DNA from: Larkinella soli
GTDB taxonomy: Bacteria; Bacteroidota; Bacteroidia; Cytophagales; Spirosomataceae
Length of the DNA stretch: 64,000 bases
Direction: 5' to 3'
Assembly (NCBI RefSeq): GCF_003703975.1
Contig: NZ_QTJY01000021.1
Coordinates: 1-64,000 of the forward strand
Shown here: one piece after another, positions 26,455-34,500 of the stretch
Layout: each line of letters begins with the position of its first letter
How positions within the stretch are numbered: position 1 is the first letter of the stretch
The notes under the pieces: generated by a model
What the model saw: the letters and a program-made list of their open reading frames with translations, nothing else
Told to the model about the DNA's origin: nothing
Database searches by the model: none
Made by a program: the position numbers and the translations under genes

Positions 26455-27207
26455 ATGGAAACCTTTGACAACCAAGCTCTAAAAGCGTCGTTCCGGACCG
26501 ATGGGTATGTTTTCCTGCCCGGGTTTTTATCGGCCGGCGAAGTCCGTGAACTCAACGAAAAGGTGAACCACTTCATCGATACCGAAGTGGACCGTATGCC
26601 CCGGGAGCAGGTTTTTTACGAAGATAAGACCGACCCGACGACCCTCAAGCAGCTGATCGATATGCAGAAGTACGACGCCTATTTCGATACGCTGCTGAAC
26701 CAGAGTAAATTCAAGGAGATTGCCGAAATGCTGCTGGAGGATGAGGTGCTTCCCAAAACGCTGGAGTATTTCAATAAACCCCCCCAAATCGGCAAACCGA
26801 CTCCTCCGCATCAGGATAACTATTATTTCATGCTGAAGCCGGCCGAAGCCGTGACGATGTGGCTGGCTCTGGAAGACGTAGATGCCGAAAATGGCTGCGT
26901 CCGATACATAACCGGTTCGCACCTGCACGGCGTTCGCCCGCACGGCCGGACCCGGACGCTCGGCTTTTCGCAGGGCATTACGGATTTCTGGACTGAAGAT
27001 GATCAGGCCAAGGCGGTGGCGTTCCCGGCCGGCCCGGGCGACCTGCTCGTTCATCATTCTCTAACGATTCACTGGGCGGAGGCCAATCGCAGCGCCAACC
27101 GCACCCGGAAGGCCATCGGCCTGATTTACTGGGCAAAATCCGCGCAGGAGGATACTGAGGCCAAGGCGGCCTACCAGCAGAAACTGAAAACCGAACTGAG
27201 TTTGTAG
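26455..27207 (+). CDS. Phytanoyl-CoA dioxygenase (PhyH)-family protein
   Basis: A 250-residue Fe(II)/2-oxoglutarate-dependent dioxygenase-like protein. The iron triad HxD...H is visible as PHQDNYYF (H119, D121) and HHSLTIHWAEAN (H206), with R218 in NRTRKAIG positioned to bind 2-oxoglutarate. The family hydroxylates many small molecules and lipids. It lies 24 nt after the ceramidase-like gene and one nucleotide before the next gene's ATG. Likely hydroxylates an intermediate of the same pathway or removes a substituent oxidatively. Substrate unknown. Confidence 0.9.
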   Translation: METFDNQALKASFRTDGYVFLPGFLSAGEVRELNEKVNHFIDTEVDRMPREQVFYEDKTDPTTLKQLIDMQKYDAYFDTLLNQSKFKEIAEMLLEDEVLPKTLEYFNKPPQIGKPTPPHQDNYYFMLKPAEAVTMWLALEDVDAENGCVRYITGSHLHGVRPHGRTRTLGFSQGITDFWTEDDQAKAVAFPAGPGDLLVHHSLTIHWAEANRSANRTRKAIGLIYWAKSAQEDTEAKAAYQQKLKTELSL

Positions 27208-27208
27208 C

Positions 27209-28165
27209 ATGATTTCAGAAACGCTCGTTATCGGCCACGGCAGCTACCGGTACAGGGTCTTCCCGGACTGGGGAACACTCGATCCGGCAATCCGGCCGGT
27301 CAACGACTGCCACGAAATGGTCATCGACGCCCGCGGGCGAATTTTTCTGCTGACCAACGAAACCCGCAACAATATCCTGATCTACGACCGGTCGGGCAGG
27401 CTGCTGGATTGCTGGGGCACGGATTACCCCGGCGGCCACGGATTGACCCTGTCGAACGAAAACGGCGAGGAGTTTCTGTTTATTACCGACATCGAGCGCC
27501 ATCAGGTCATCAAAACCACCCTACAGGGGAGGGTGGTGATGGTGCTGGACTATCCGAAAGAAGTGCCCCAGTATACCTCCGCCGACCAATTTCTGCCCAC
27601 CCAGACCGCCCTTGCCCCGAACGGCGATTTTTACGTGACTGACGGCTACGGCCTGCAATACGTCATACAGTATACCGGCCGGGGGGAATACATCCGGCAC
27701 TGGGGCGGTCGGGGCGATACCGACGGGCAGTTCGACTGTGTCCACGGCATTGCGCTCGACACCCGGAAGCCGGGTCAGCCAACGCTGCTGATTACGTCCC
27801 GGAACCACAACGCCCTCAAGCGGTTTACGCTGGAGGGAGAATATCTCGGCACCATTCCGCTGCCCGGTTCCTTTGTCTGTCGGCCGGTTATTCACGGCCC
27901 GTACGTGTTTGCCGCCGTCTTCCGCTCAACCACCAACCGGAATTTCGGGTCGGGGTATATCACTATTCTGGACGAAAACGATACTGTTATCTCGACGCCG
28001 GGCGGAACCGCGCCGGTTTATTCCGACGGTTCGTTACAGCCGCAGACCCAGGCTGAGCCGGTGTTCGTTCACCCGCACGACGTGTGCGTCGACTCCGATG
28101 AAAACGTGTACGTTTGCCAGTGGAATGCGAATAAAGTGTATCCGATGCGTTTGCAGCGGGTCTGA
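27209..28165 (+). CDS. NHL-repeat/six-bladed propeller protein
   Basis: A 318-residue predicted beta-propeller. NHL-type repeats include GHGLTLSNENGEEFLFITDIERHQVIK, ALAPNGDFYVTDGYGLQYVIQY, FDCVHGIALDTRKPGQPTLLIT and VHPHDVCVDSDENVYVCQWN. No signal peptide is evident, so it seems cytoplasmic. Related propellers include lactonases and the amidating lyase; histidine residues in the repeat loops (HGLT, HGIA, HPHDV) could ligate metal as in peptidyl-alpha-hydroxyglycine lyase. It follows PhyH with a 1-nt gap. A hydroxylase plus a propeller lyase splitting a carbinolamide is an attractive but unproven idea. Confidence 0.8.
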   Translation: MISETLVIGHGSYRYRVFPDWGTLDPAIRPVNDCHEMVIDARGRIFLLTNETRNNILIYDRSGRLLDCWGTDYPGGHGLTLSNENGEEFLFITDIERHQVIKTTLQGRVVMVLDYPKEVPQYTSADQFLPTQTALAPNGDFYVTDGYGLQYVIQYTGRGEYIRHWGGRGDTDGQFDCVHGIALDTRKPGQPTLLITSRNHNALKRFTLEGEYLGTIPLPGSFVCRPVIHGPYVFAAVFRSTTNRNFGSGYITILDENDTVISTPGGTAPVYSDGSLQPQTQAEPVFVHPHDVCVDSDENVYVCQWNANKVYPMRLQRV

Positions 28166-28227
28166 GCAAAACCAGGAAACGCGTTCGTTAAATACGGTTT
28201 GATAAACATTATAAACCGCTAATTGCC

Positions 28228-29034
28228 ATGAAGATGCGCGAAAGCCGGGTCCTGCGAAAGCTGCGGGCCGGTGAAGTAGTCAGTTGTTTCAAGGTCAACT
28301 TCGGCGACGGTCAGGCGTCTGAACTGGCCGCCCTGTCGGGTTTTGACTGCGTCTGGATCGACCGGGAGCATCTGGCCCAGGACTGGTCGGTGGTGAGCGC
28401 GCACGTCTGGGCCACCAAAGCACACGATACCGACCTCATGGTTCGGGTGCCGCGCGGCAGCTACAGCGATTACGTCAAACCGCTGGAACTTGATGCCACC
28501 GGAATCCTGGTGCCGCATTGCATGGGCGTGGAAGACGCCCGAAACGTGGTCAGAATGACCCGGTTTCACCCGATCGGCCTCCGCGCCATCGACGGCGGCA
28601 GCGCCGACGGGCTGTATACCAACCTGAATTTCAGCGAATACCTCCGGCAGGCCAATCAGCAGCGGTTTGTCGTACTCCAGATCGAAGATCCTGAGCCCCT
28701 CGATGAGCTGGACGCAATTGCCGCTCTCGAAGGCGTGGATATGCTGTTTTTCGGTCCCGGCGATTTCAGCCAGGCCATCGGCGCCCCCGGCGAATGGAAC
28801 CACCCCCGACTCGAAGATGCCCGCAGGCGCGTGGCCGAAGCCTGCGTCCGGCACGGCAAGTTTGCGGCCACAACCGGCAGCATCGACCGGCTGGAGGAGT
28901 TTGTCGGCATGGGTTACAAATTTGTCAGTGTTGGGGCCGATGTCGTGGGCGTAAGCACCTACTGCCAGGGTCTAGTTAGTCGGTTCCATAAAGAAACGGC
29001 GACCGTTCAGCCGGCATCGGGCGGCTACAGATGA
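28228..29034 (+). CDS. HpcH/HpaI-family class II aldolase
   Basis: A 268-residue divalent-metal-dependent pyruvate aldolase-type protein. Signatures include CVWIDREHLAQD (general base H48), MVRVPRG, the metal-binding glutamate in LQIEDPEP (E153) and FFGPGDFSQAIG (D179). Family members cleave 2-keto-3-deoxy acids or 4-hydroxy-2-oxo acids to pyruvate and an aldehyde. It is preceded by a 62-bp gap without a clear terminator or promoter and overlaps the aldo/keto reductase gene by 4 nt. With the DapA-like aldolase of the divergent operon, the regulon encodes two aldolases of different mechanism. Confidence 0.9.
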   Translation: MKMRESRVLRKLRAGEVVSCFKVNFGDGQASELAALSGFDCVWIDREHLAQDWSVVSAHVWATKAHDTDLMVRVPRGSYSDYVKPLELDATGILVPHCMGVEDARNVVRMTRFHPIGLRAIDGGSADGLYTNLNFSEYLRQANQQRFVVLQIEDPEPLDELDAIAALEGVDMLFFGPGDFSQAIGAPGEWNHPRLEDARRRVAEACVRHGKFAATTGSIDRLEEFVGMGYKFVSVGADVVGVSTYCQGLVSRFHKETATVQPASGGYR

Positions 29035-29987
29035 AAAAAAGAGACCTGGGAACCACCGGCATTGCGGTTTCGGAACTGGCCTTCGGCGGGGTTGAAATCG
29101 GAATGCCGTACGGCATCGGCGTTAACAGCGAAGCCGACATGCCGACGGAACCGGAAGCGATCCGGCTGCTTCACGCGGCCACGGAAGCCGGTGTCAATTT
29201 TTTCGATACGGCCCGGCTGTACGGCGCCAGCGAAACCATCATGGGCAAAGCATTCCGGGACCGGCGCGGGCAGGTGGTGATCGAGACCAAATGCCGCCAC
29301 CTGCGGGACCCGGACGGCCGGTTGCCGGACGGCGCCACCCTGAAAAAACGCATCAGTACCTCGCTGCTGGAGAGTCTGACGGCCCTTGAGACGTATTACG
29401 TGGATATTTTCATGCTCCATCAGGCCGACCTCGGTATTTTGGAGAACGAAGAGATTCCGGCCGTCTTTGCAGACTTGAAAGCACAGGGTGTGATCCGGAG
29501 CACGGGCGTTTCTACCTATTCGGTGGAGGAAACCCGAAAAGCCATCGAAACCGGCGTGTGGGATGTGGTTCAGCTGCCCTTCAATCTGATGGACCAGCGG
29601 CAGGCGGCCCTGTTTGCGCTGGCCAGGGAAAACGGCGTCGGCATCGTCATTCGGTCGGTGTTGATGAAGGGTCTGTTAACCAGCAGGGGCCGCCGGCTGC
29701 ACCCGGCGCTGGCGGAGGTCGAAACCCATATCCGGCAGTTCGATGAACTGGTTCTGGAACCCGTTCCCGACCTTTCGACGCTGGCGGTCCGGTTTGCGCT
29801 GGCCTTTCCGGAAGTATCGTCCATCCTAGTCGGCATCGATAAGCCGGCGTATCTCCATCAGGCGCTGGCGGCCGTAAACGGCCCCGGGCTGGCGCCCGAA
29901 ATTATGTCCCGGGCCCGGAATCTGGCCTATCCCGACCCGCAGTTTCTGAACCTCCCCCACTGGGACCGAATGGGCTGGCTGACGTAG
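29031..29987 (+). CDS. Aldo/keto reductase
   Basis: A 318-residue (alpha/beta)8-barrel NADPH-dependent reductase. The catalytic tetrad is visible: aspartate in FFDTARLYGASE (with the tyrosine in the same block), lysine in VVIETKCRH, and histidine in IFMLHQAD. N-terminal LGTTGIAVSELAFGG is typical. Cofactor-binding sequence near the C-terminus (VSSILVGIDKPAYLHQAL) is present. Probably reduces the aldehyde released by the adjacent HpcH/HpaI aldolase, with which it is coupled by a 4-nt overlap. Substrate not defined. Confidence 0.92.
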   Translation: MKKRDLGTTGIAVSELAFGGVEIGMPYGIGVNSEADMPTEPEAIRLLHAATEAGVNFFDTARLYGASETIMGKAFRDRRGQVVIETKCRHLRDPDGRLPDGATLKKRISTSLLESLTALETYYVDIFMLHQADLGILENEEIPAVFADLKAQGVIRSTGVSTYSVEETRKAIETGVWDVVQLPFNLMDQRQAALFALARENGVGIVIRSVLMKGLLTSRGRRLHPALAEVETHIRQFDELVLEPVPDLSTLAVRFALAFPEVSSILVGIDKPAYLHQALAAVNGPGLAPEIMSRARNLAYPDPQFLNLPHWDRMGWLT

Positions 29988-30011
29988 GTCCATCCAAAAC
30001 CGTCTATTCGT

Positions 30012-30788
30012 ATGCATGTCAAAGAGTTACTAAGTTTAAAAAATACCATCAGCCTGGTAACGGGCGGGGCCGGCAATTATGGAAGGTGCATCGTGGAAGG
30101 GCTGGCCGAAGCGGATTCGACGGTGTTGATTGCATCCCGGAATGTAGCGGCCGGCGAAGAGGTGGCCGCCCGGTTTCGGGCGCAGGGGCTGACTGTGTAC
30201 GCCCTGCAGGTCGATCAGGGCGATCCGGCTTCGGTTCGGACGCTGAAGGAGCAGATCCGCTCGCAGTTCGGGCGGCTGGACGTGTTCGTCAACAATGCGG
30301 TTTCCCGACCCATGAAAGGCTACGATGCACCGATTGAGGATTTTGCCGAATCGATGCGGGTCAATGCGACGGGTTCGATGGACATTCTGCGCGAAATGGC
30401 CGACCTGATCGTGGAGAGCGGAGGGGGTAGCATCATCAACATCGGTTCGATGATGGGCATGTTCGGGCCGGACCTTTCCAACTACGATGGCACTGCGATG
30501 GGCACCCCGCCCCCAGACTATTTCTTTCACAATGCCGGATTGCTCAACCTGACGAAATACATGGCCCAGGTGCTGGCCGGCAAAAACGTGCGCGTCAACT
30601 GCATCAGCCCCGGCGGGCTGTTCAACCACCAGCCGGAACGGTTTCTGGAAAATTACACCAGAAAAGTACCCCTGCGACGCATGGCCAATCCCGACGACAT
30701 CAAAGGGCTGATCGTGCTACTGGCCTCGCGGGCGGGTGCCTACATCAACGGTGAGAACATTCTGATGGACGGGGGCCTGAATGCCTGA
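30012..30788 (+). CDS. SDR-family protein with altered active-site lysine
   Basis: A 258-residue short-chain dehydrogenase-like protein. It has the TGGAGNYG nucleotide-binding motif (18-24), VNNAVSRP, the catalytic asparagine in RVNATG (N118), and serine in INIGSMMG (S146). The expected YxxxK pair reads Y170-F-F-H-N174, with asparagine replacing lysine ahead of the usual AGLLNLTKYMA helix. It may be inactive, use a different base or act in a complex. It closes the plus-strand operon, ends 5 bp from the convergent SGNH gene, and no terminator hairpin is seen between them. Confidence 0.85.
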   Translation: MHVKELLSLKNTISLVTGGAGNYGRCIVEGLAEADSTVLIASRNVAAGEEVAARFRAQGLTVYALQVDQGDPASVRTLKEQIRSQFGRLDVFVNNAVSRPMKGYDAPIEDFAESMRVNATGSMDILREMADLIVESGGGSIINIGSMMGMFGPDLSNYDGTAMGTPPPDYFFHNAGLLNLTKYMAQVLAGKNVRVNCISPGGLFNHQPERFLENYTRKVPLRRMANPDDIKGLIVLLASRAGAYINGENILMDGGLNA

Positions 30789-30793
30789 CTCCG

Positions 30794-31495
30794 TCATCGG
30801 ATGTACCGGCCGGCCCTGAGCACCTCCGCCCATTTCAGGTAGCCCGCCAGCGTCAGGTGAACGCCGTCCCAGGTATACTCTCTCCTGAGCTTTCCGGCTT
30901 CGTCGGCAAAGTGCGGGTGAAGGTCGATCACGGCAAAACCCTCCGCCGGGGCCATTGCCTTCAGAGCATTGTTTAGAAACCGGATGTGGTCTTCGCGGTT
31001 GTAATGGCTTTTGAGTTTCTCAAAGCCCTCATTGGTGGGCAGTAGCGTCTGAAAAAAAATCTGCGTCCGGGGCGAAGCCGCTTTGAGCCGGCGAACCATC
31101 CGGCGGTAATTCGCCAGAATAACCGAATCGGGAATCTGCCGGGCCAGGTCGTTGATACCGATCAGAATAAACACACTGGCAGGGCGCCCCTGAATTACTT
31201 CATCCAGCCGTTCCAGAACCCCGAACGTGATGTCGCCCGGTATGCCCCGGTTTTTGTACCGGGAGTTGCCCAGCAAATCACTCCAGTCGGCCCAGAAGGT
31301 CAGGCTGTTGCCCAGAAACACCACATCTTTGCGTGAATGCGGCAGCGACCGGAACAAATCCACGCGCGCTTTGTAAATATCCGGCCGCACCGTGCTGTCC
31401 CATTTCACCGCCTGTGCGTCGGCCCGAAAGAGGCCGAAGAACAGACAAAGCAGCAGATAAAGCTCTTTTCTTACTTGCCGTTGACCGTGCATCAT
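30794..31495 (-). CDS. Secreted SGNH/GDSL-family hydrolase
   Basis: A 233-residue protein with signal peptide (ELYLLLCLFFGLFRADAQA). SGNH blocks are present: VVFLGNSLTFWAD (nucleophile serine in the GNSLT variant of GDSL), ILIGINDLAR (GxND), and TWDGVHLTLAGY (Asp/His of the triad). Such enzymes remove acetyl or other acyl esters from sugars. It lies 25 nt downstream of the Tat-exported TIM-barrel gene and belongs to the P3 operon. A role in de-O-acylating the target glycan in the periplasm fits the locus. A second ATG one codon later is equally possible as start. Confidence 0.88.
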   Translation of the reverse strand: MMHGQRQVRKELYLLLCLFFGLFRADAQAVKWDSTVRPDIYKARVDLFRSLPHSRKDVVFLGNSLTFWADWSDLLGNSRYKNRGIPGDITFGVLERLDEVIQGRPASVFILIGINDLARQIPDSVILANYRRMVRRLKAASPRTQIFFQTLLPTNEGFEKLKSHYNREDHIRFLNNALKAMAPAEGFAVIDLHPHFADEAGKLRREYTWDGVHLTLAGYLKWAEVLRAGRYIR

Positions 31496-31520
31496 TGTCG
31501 GGAACTGGTCCGGTGGGGCC

Positions 31521-33344
31521 TTACACGGTTTTAGGCCGAACGGCCAGTTCGATGGCGGCTACCGTGATGAGTTCTTTGCTCTGGTTTTCAACCACAATCC
31601 GGTTCCAGCCGTCGGTGAGCAGCGAAACCGGAAACCGGTAATTATATCCCAGGTGGTCGGGGATATGGTGGGTCAGGGGGCCGCAGGGAAAAAGCAGTTT
31701 CTGACTGGACTCGCTCGTGAGGTTCGGCCAGCAGCCGTTGACCGAAACCGCCAGGTAGGCGGGAGGGTTGCCGGCTTTCAGCACCACCTGTACCACCAGT
31801 TCCAGATTTCGGTCGGCGGGCTCGGCGCACATGGCTAGCCGGAACGGCCGCTGCGAAAAAGGGTCGATGCTGGCGGGCAGCAGGGCGGGTAGTTCGAAGG
31901 GCGTCGGATTCGAAAAGTTTCCGGCGGTGCTCATACAGTACTGCTTGGGTTTACCCCGTAAAAAATCGAGCTTGTCAATGTCGCGCAGGGCGGTATAGTC
32001 GGCCCGGAAGCCCGGTGTTGCATTCTGGTCCGAAGAGAAAAAGTTGAACCACTCGATCCCCTGCGCACCCATCGCCAGTTTTCCGGCCGCGTTGGCCCGT
32101 TCAATCTCCGGGCAGGCTCCGATATACCGCATTCGCTCTCTGATCGTTCCCGACTCGTTCTGCGTCGGCAATGTGTTGGCACCGTCGTCCACAGAACCGT
32201 AGATGGTCACGCGATTGCCCAGACGCTGTCGCAGTTCGTCGTGCGGCATGTCCCAGGTCGTAGCCCAGAAACCCGCCGGAATGACAAAATCGAGGGTGCC
32301 TTCGCGGCAGAGTGTGACCACATCCAGGCCAATGGCCTTCAACAGGTCGAGGTCACCCGGGATGCGCATTCCCAGCGGATACGGTTTGCCGGTTTTCTTC
32401 GCCTGCCGTTGCGTGAGTTTCCGAATCTGCCGGAACCAGTCGTTCATCATAGCAATCGTCGCGGAGGAAGCGCCGGGTTCGCAGCAGAGCGGCTGGCGCC
32501 ACCAGTCCAGCTCCAACCCCTCGAAGTCATAATCCTCCACCACCTCCCGAATCTGCTGAAACATCATTTCCCGGACCTCCGATTTTTCGTAATTGAAGCC
32601 CTCCCGGTCATGCCGGTTTTGCAGGCCGTAATAAGCCGACTGCAGCCGCATTTCCTTCTGTTTGAACAGCGGATGATTGAAAAAGCTGCCTTCCGGATTC
32701 CGACTGCCGTGCATGTCGTTCATCCGGATGCTGACCCAGGGTGAGATTTTCCGTCGACGGCAGGCTCTAGAGGTTTCCGCCAGCCAGTCCACGCCCGCGT
32801 CGATCAGGTCCTGATAGCGGTCCATAAAACGGGAGAAATTATCCAGGAATTCTTCCACGGCTTCGGGCTCCGAGATGCCCTGGCAGATGGCGTGGCCTCT
32901 GAAAAACTCCCGGTCACCGCGTCGGTAACCGTCGAGAATGCTGGGGAATTTTTTGGTGGGATACCAGGCCCGGTTGGCGTTGGCGTTGATCACAAAGGTG
33001 TCGATTCCGTTGTCGGCCAGTTCGTCCACATAACGATGTATGGCTTTAGCTTGGAAAGGGCCGCCTACCGCCGTTGGCCGGGTGCTCATCTTGCCGGTGC
33101 GGGGGTTGACCAACGTTTTCAGCGTGTAATCTTCGGGTTGCCAGCGTTCAGGATTATAAAAATAAACACAGGTATCCCCGTTGAACAGGTTCCGGTGTTT
33201 GTCAAGCGCCGGTTTTTCTGAAAATTGTTTTGGCTGCCCCTCCACCGAAGCCGTCAACAAACTTGGAAACACTGAGGCCGTAGCAACGCTTCCCAAGCCG
33301 CCACGTAGAAAATTCCGACGGTTTCTTAGCGATTCAAATCCCAT
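31521..33344 (-). CDS. Tat-exported TIM-barrel protein, glycoside hydrolase-like
   Basis: A 607-residue protein. I start it at 33344 (MGFESLRNRRNFLRGG), which yields a twin-arginine signal (RRNFLRGGLGSVATASVFP) and lies about 36 nt after the predicted transcription start; the longer frame at 33404 begins upstream of the -7 element. The middle part resembles glycosyl-hydrolase-like TIM barrels: DNGIDTFVINANANRAWYP, MMFQQIREVVEDYDFEGLELDWWR (an E-L-D-W strand end with candidate acids) and DFVIPAGFW. A beta-sandwich follows at the C-terminus. Probably a periplasmic glycosidase of the regulon, substrate unknown. Confidence 0.8.
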   Translation of the reverse strand: MGFESLRNRRNFLRGGLGSVATASVFPSLLTASVEGQPKQFSEKPALDKHRNLFNGDTCVYFYNPERWQPEDYTLKTLVNPRTGKMSTRPTAVGGPFQAKAIHRYVDELADNGIDTFVINANANRAWYPTKKFPSILDGYRRGDREFFRGHAICQGISEPEAVEEFLDNFSRFMDRYQDLIDAGVDWLAETSRACRRRKISPWVSIRMNDMHGSRNPEGSFFNHPLFKQKEMRLQSAYYGLQNRHDREGFNYEKSEVREMMFQQIREVVEDYDFEGLELDWWRQPLCCEPGASSATIAMMNDWFRQIRKLTQRQAKKTGKPYPLGMRIPGDLDLLKAIGLDVVTLCREGTLDFVIPAGFWATTWDMPHDELRQRLGNRVTIYGSVDDGANTLPTQNESGTIRERMRYIGACPEIERANAAGKLAMGAQGIEWFNFFSSDQNATPGFRADYTALRDIDKLDFLRGKPKQYCMSTAGNFSNPTPFELPALLPASIDPFSQRPFRLAMCAEPADRNLELVVQVVLKAGNPPAYLAVSVNGCWPNLTSESSQKLLFPCGPLTHHIPDHLGYNYRFPVSLLTDGWNRIVVENQSKELITVAAIELAVRPKTV

Positions 33345-33386
33345 AACAAACGGTTTTATTAGACCAGGACTTCGCTGGATTCCTAG

Positions 33387-33452
33387 TAAAAATACCTCCG
33401 TCACAGGACTTTTACTTTTACTAATTTATGGATTTGTAGTACTATTTTTCAG
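33387..33452 (-). promoter_or_regulatory. Conserved AraC-type box plus -7 element, copy P3
   Basis: On the minus strand, the 34-bp box (33452 to 33419) begins CTGAAAAATAGTA and ends TTAGTA, with AGTA half-sites 21 bp apart. A further pair of AGTA-like repeats (AAAGTAAAAGT) follows directly. Exactly 24 nt after the box is TATTTTTA (33394 to 33387), the -7 element. The module ends only 3 nt from the left end of the IS3-family element, so sequences that once lay upstream may have been displaced. It sets the downstream gene start at 33344. Confidence 0.85.
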
Positions 33453-33535
33453 TGTTGACCTGCTCCCAGAAAACTGGACAATGAAAAGTAAAGGATTCGG
33501 GCGATTGTCGTACCTTAAACTTAAAGACAATTGCC

Positions 33536-33802
33536 ATGAAAACGACCAAGTTCACCGAGGCTCAGATCGTGTTTGCTCTTAAGCAGGCAGAGACAGGGGT
33601 AGCCGTCGCGGAAGTATGCCGCAAAATGGGAGTTAGTGAGGCTACCTACTACAATTGGAAGAAGAAATATGCCGGTTTAGGAGTGCCCGAATTAAGGCGA
33701 CTTCGGCAATTAGAAGAGGAAAACCGTCATCTCAAGCAATTAGTAGCAGATCTGAGCCTTGATAAACAAATGCTGCAAGATGTGCTCAAAAAAAAGCTTT
33801 AA
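33536..33802 (+). CDS. IS3-family transposase OrfA
   Basis: An 88-residue OrfA with the N-terminal helix-turn-helix (FTEAQIVFALKQAETGVAVAEVCRKMGVSEATYYNWKKKY) that binds the element ends, followed by a leucine-zipper-like stretch (LRRLRQLEEENRHLKQLVADLSLDKQML). It is complete. Near its 3' end a run of eight A followed by G (about 33788-33796) is the expected -1 frameshift site for making the OrfAB transposase, and orfB is indeed in the -1 frame. Confidence 0.93.
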   Translation: MKTTKFTEAQIVFALKQAETGVAVAEVCRKMGVSEATYYNWKKKYAGLGVPELRRLRQLEEENRHLKQLVADLSLDKQMLQDVLKKKL

Positions 33803-34032
33803 AGCCGGTTCAGAAGCGTGAACTGGCGAAAAGCATAATGAAGGATTATCAGGTAGCGACTCAACGAGCCTGCGCAGTAGTCTTGCTCCAGCGATCAGTG
33901 TGGTACTACAAAGGTCAAGATCGGGATGATACGATTGTCCGTCATCGAATTAAGGAAATCGCCCAGGTGCGAGTTCGTTATGGCCATCGCAGGATCTATA
34001 TTCTGCTTAGGCGGGAAGGCTGGCGTGATAAC

Positions 34033-34049
34033 CGCAACGGCGGACCGTC
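34033..34049 (-). repeat. 17-nt GC-rich insertion in orfB, related to the one at 34485
   Basis: Extra bases between the AAC and CAT codons of orfB. Read on the minus strand with flanks, the core is GGTCCGCCGTTGCGGT (34046 to 34031), which contains the small hairpin CCGC-CGTT-GCGG. It matches the other orfB insertion at 13 of 16 positions in opposite orientation. Confidence 0.7.
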
Positions 34050-34484
34050 CATAAGCGGATTTACCGAATTTATTGTGAAGAAGGGTTAAACCTGCGCAGC
34101 AAACGTCCTAAGCGGAATCGAGCTGCCGCCCACCGTCATCAACGCCCAAAAGCCTCCACGGCACACGAATGCTGGAGCATGGATTTTGTGGCCGATCAGC
34201 TTTTTGATGGCCGAAGATTTCGGGCTTTAACTATAGTCGATAATTTTAGTCGCAAGTGCTTAGCCATCCATGTGGGCCAAGCGTTAAAGGGAGTGGATGT
34301 CGTCGCCGTTATGGAGCAGATAAAGGCTAATCAAGGGGTTGTGCCTCGATGGATTAAAGTAGACAATGGCAGCGAGTTCATCTCTAAAGCCTTGGATCGA
34401 TGGGCGAGTGAAAACAAGGTAACCCTTGACTTCTCAAGACCAGGCAAACCAACTGATAACGCGTTTATCGAATCTTTTAATGCA

Positions 34485-34500
34485 GGGCCGCCTGTGCGGT
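34485..34500 (+). repeat. 16-nt GC-rich insertion in orfB, related to the one at 34033
   Basis: Extra bases GGGCCGCCTGTGCGGT between the GCA and AGC codons of orfB, introducing an in-frame stop. The core hairpin is CCGC-CTGT-GCGG. Together with the first insertion this defines a motif GG(T/G)CCGCCnnTGCGGT. Confidence 0.7.
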
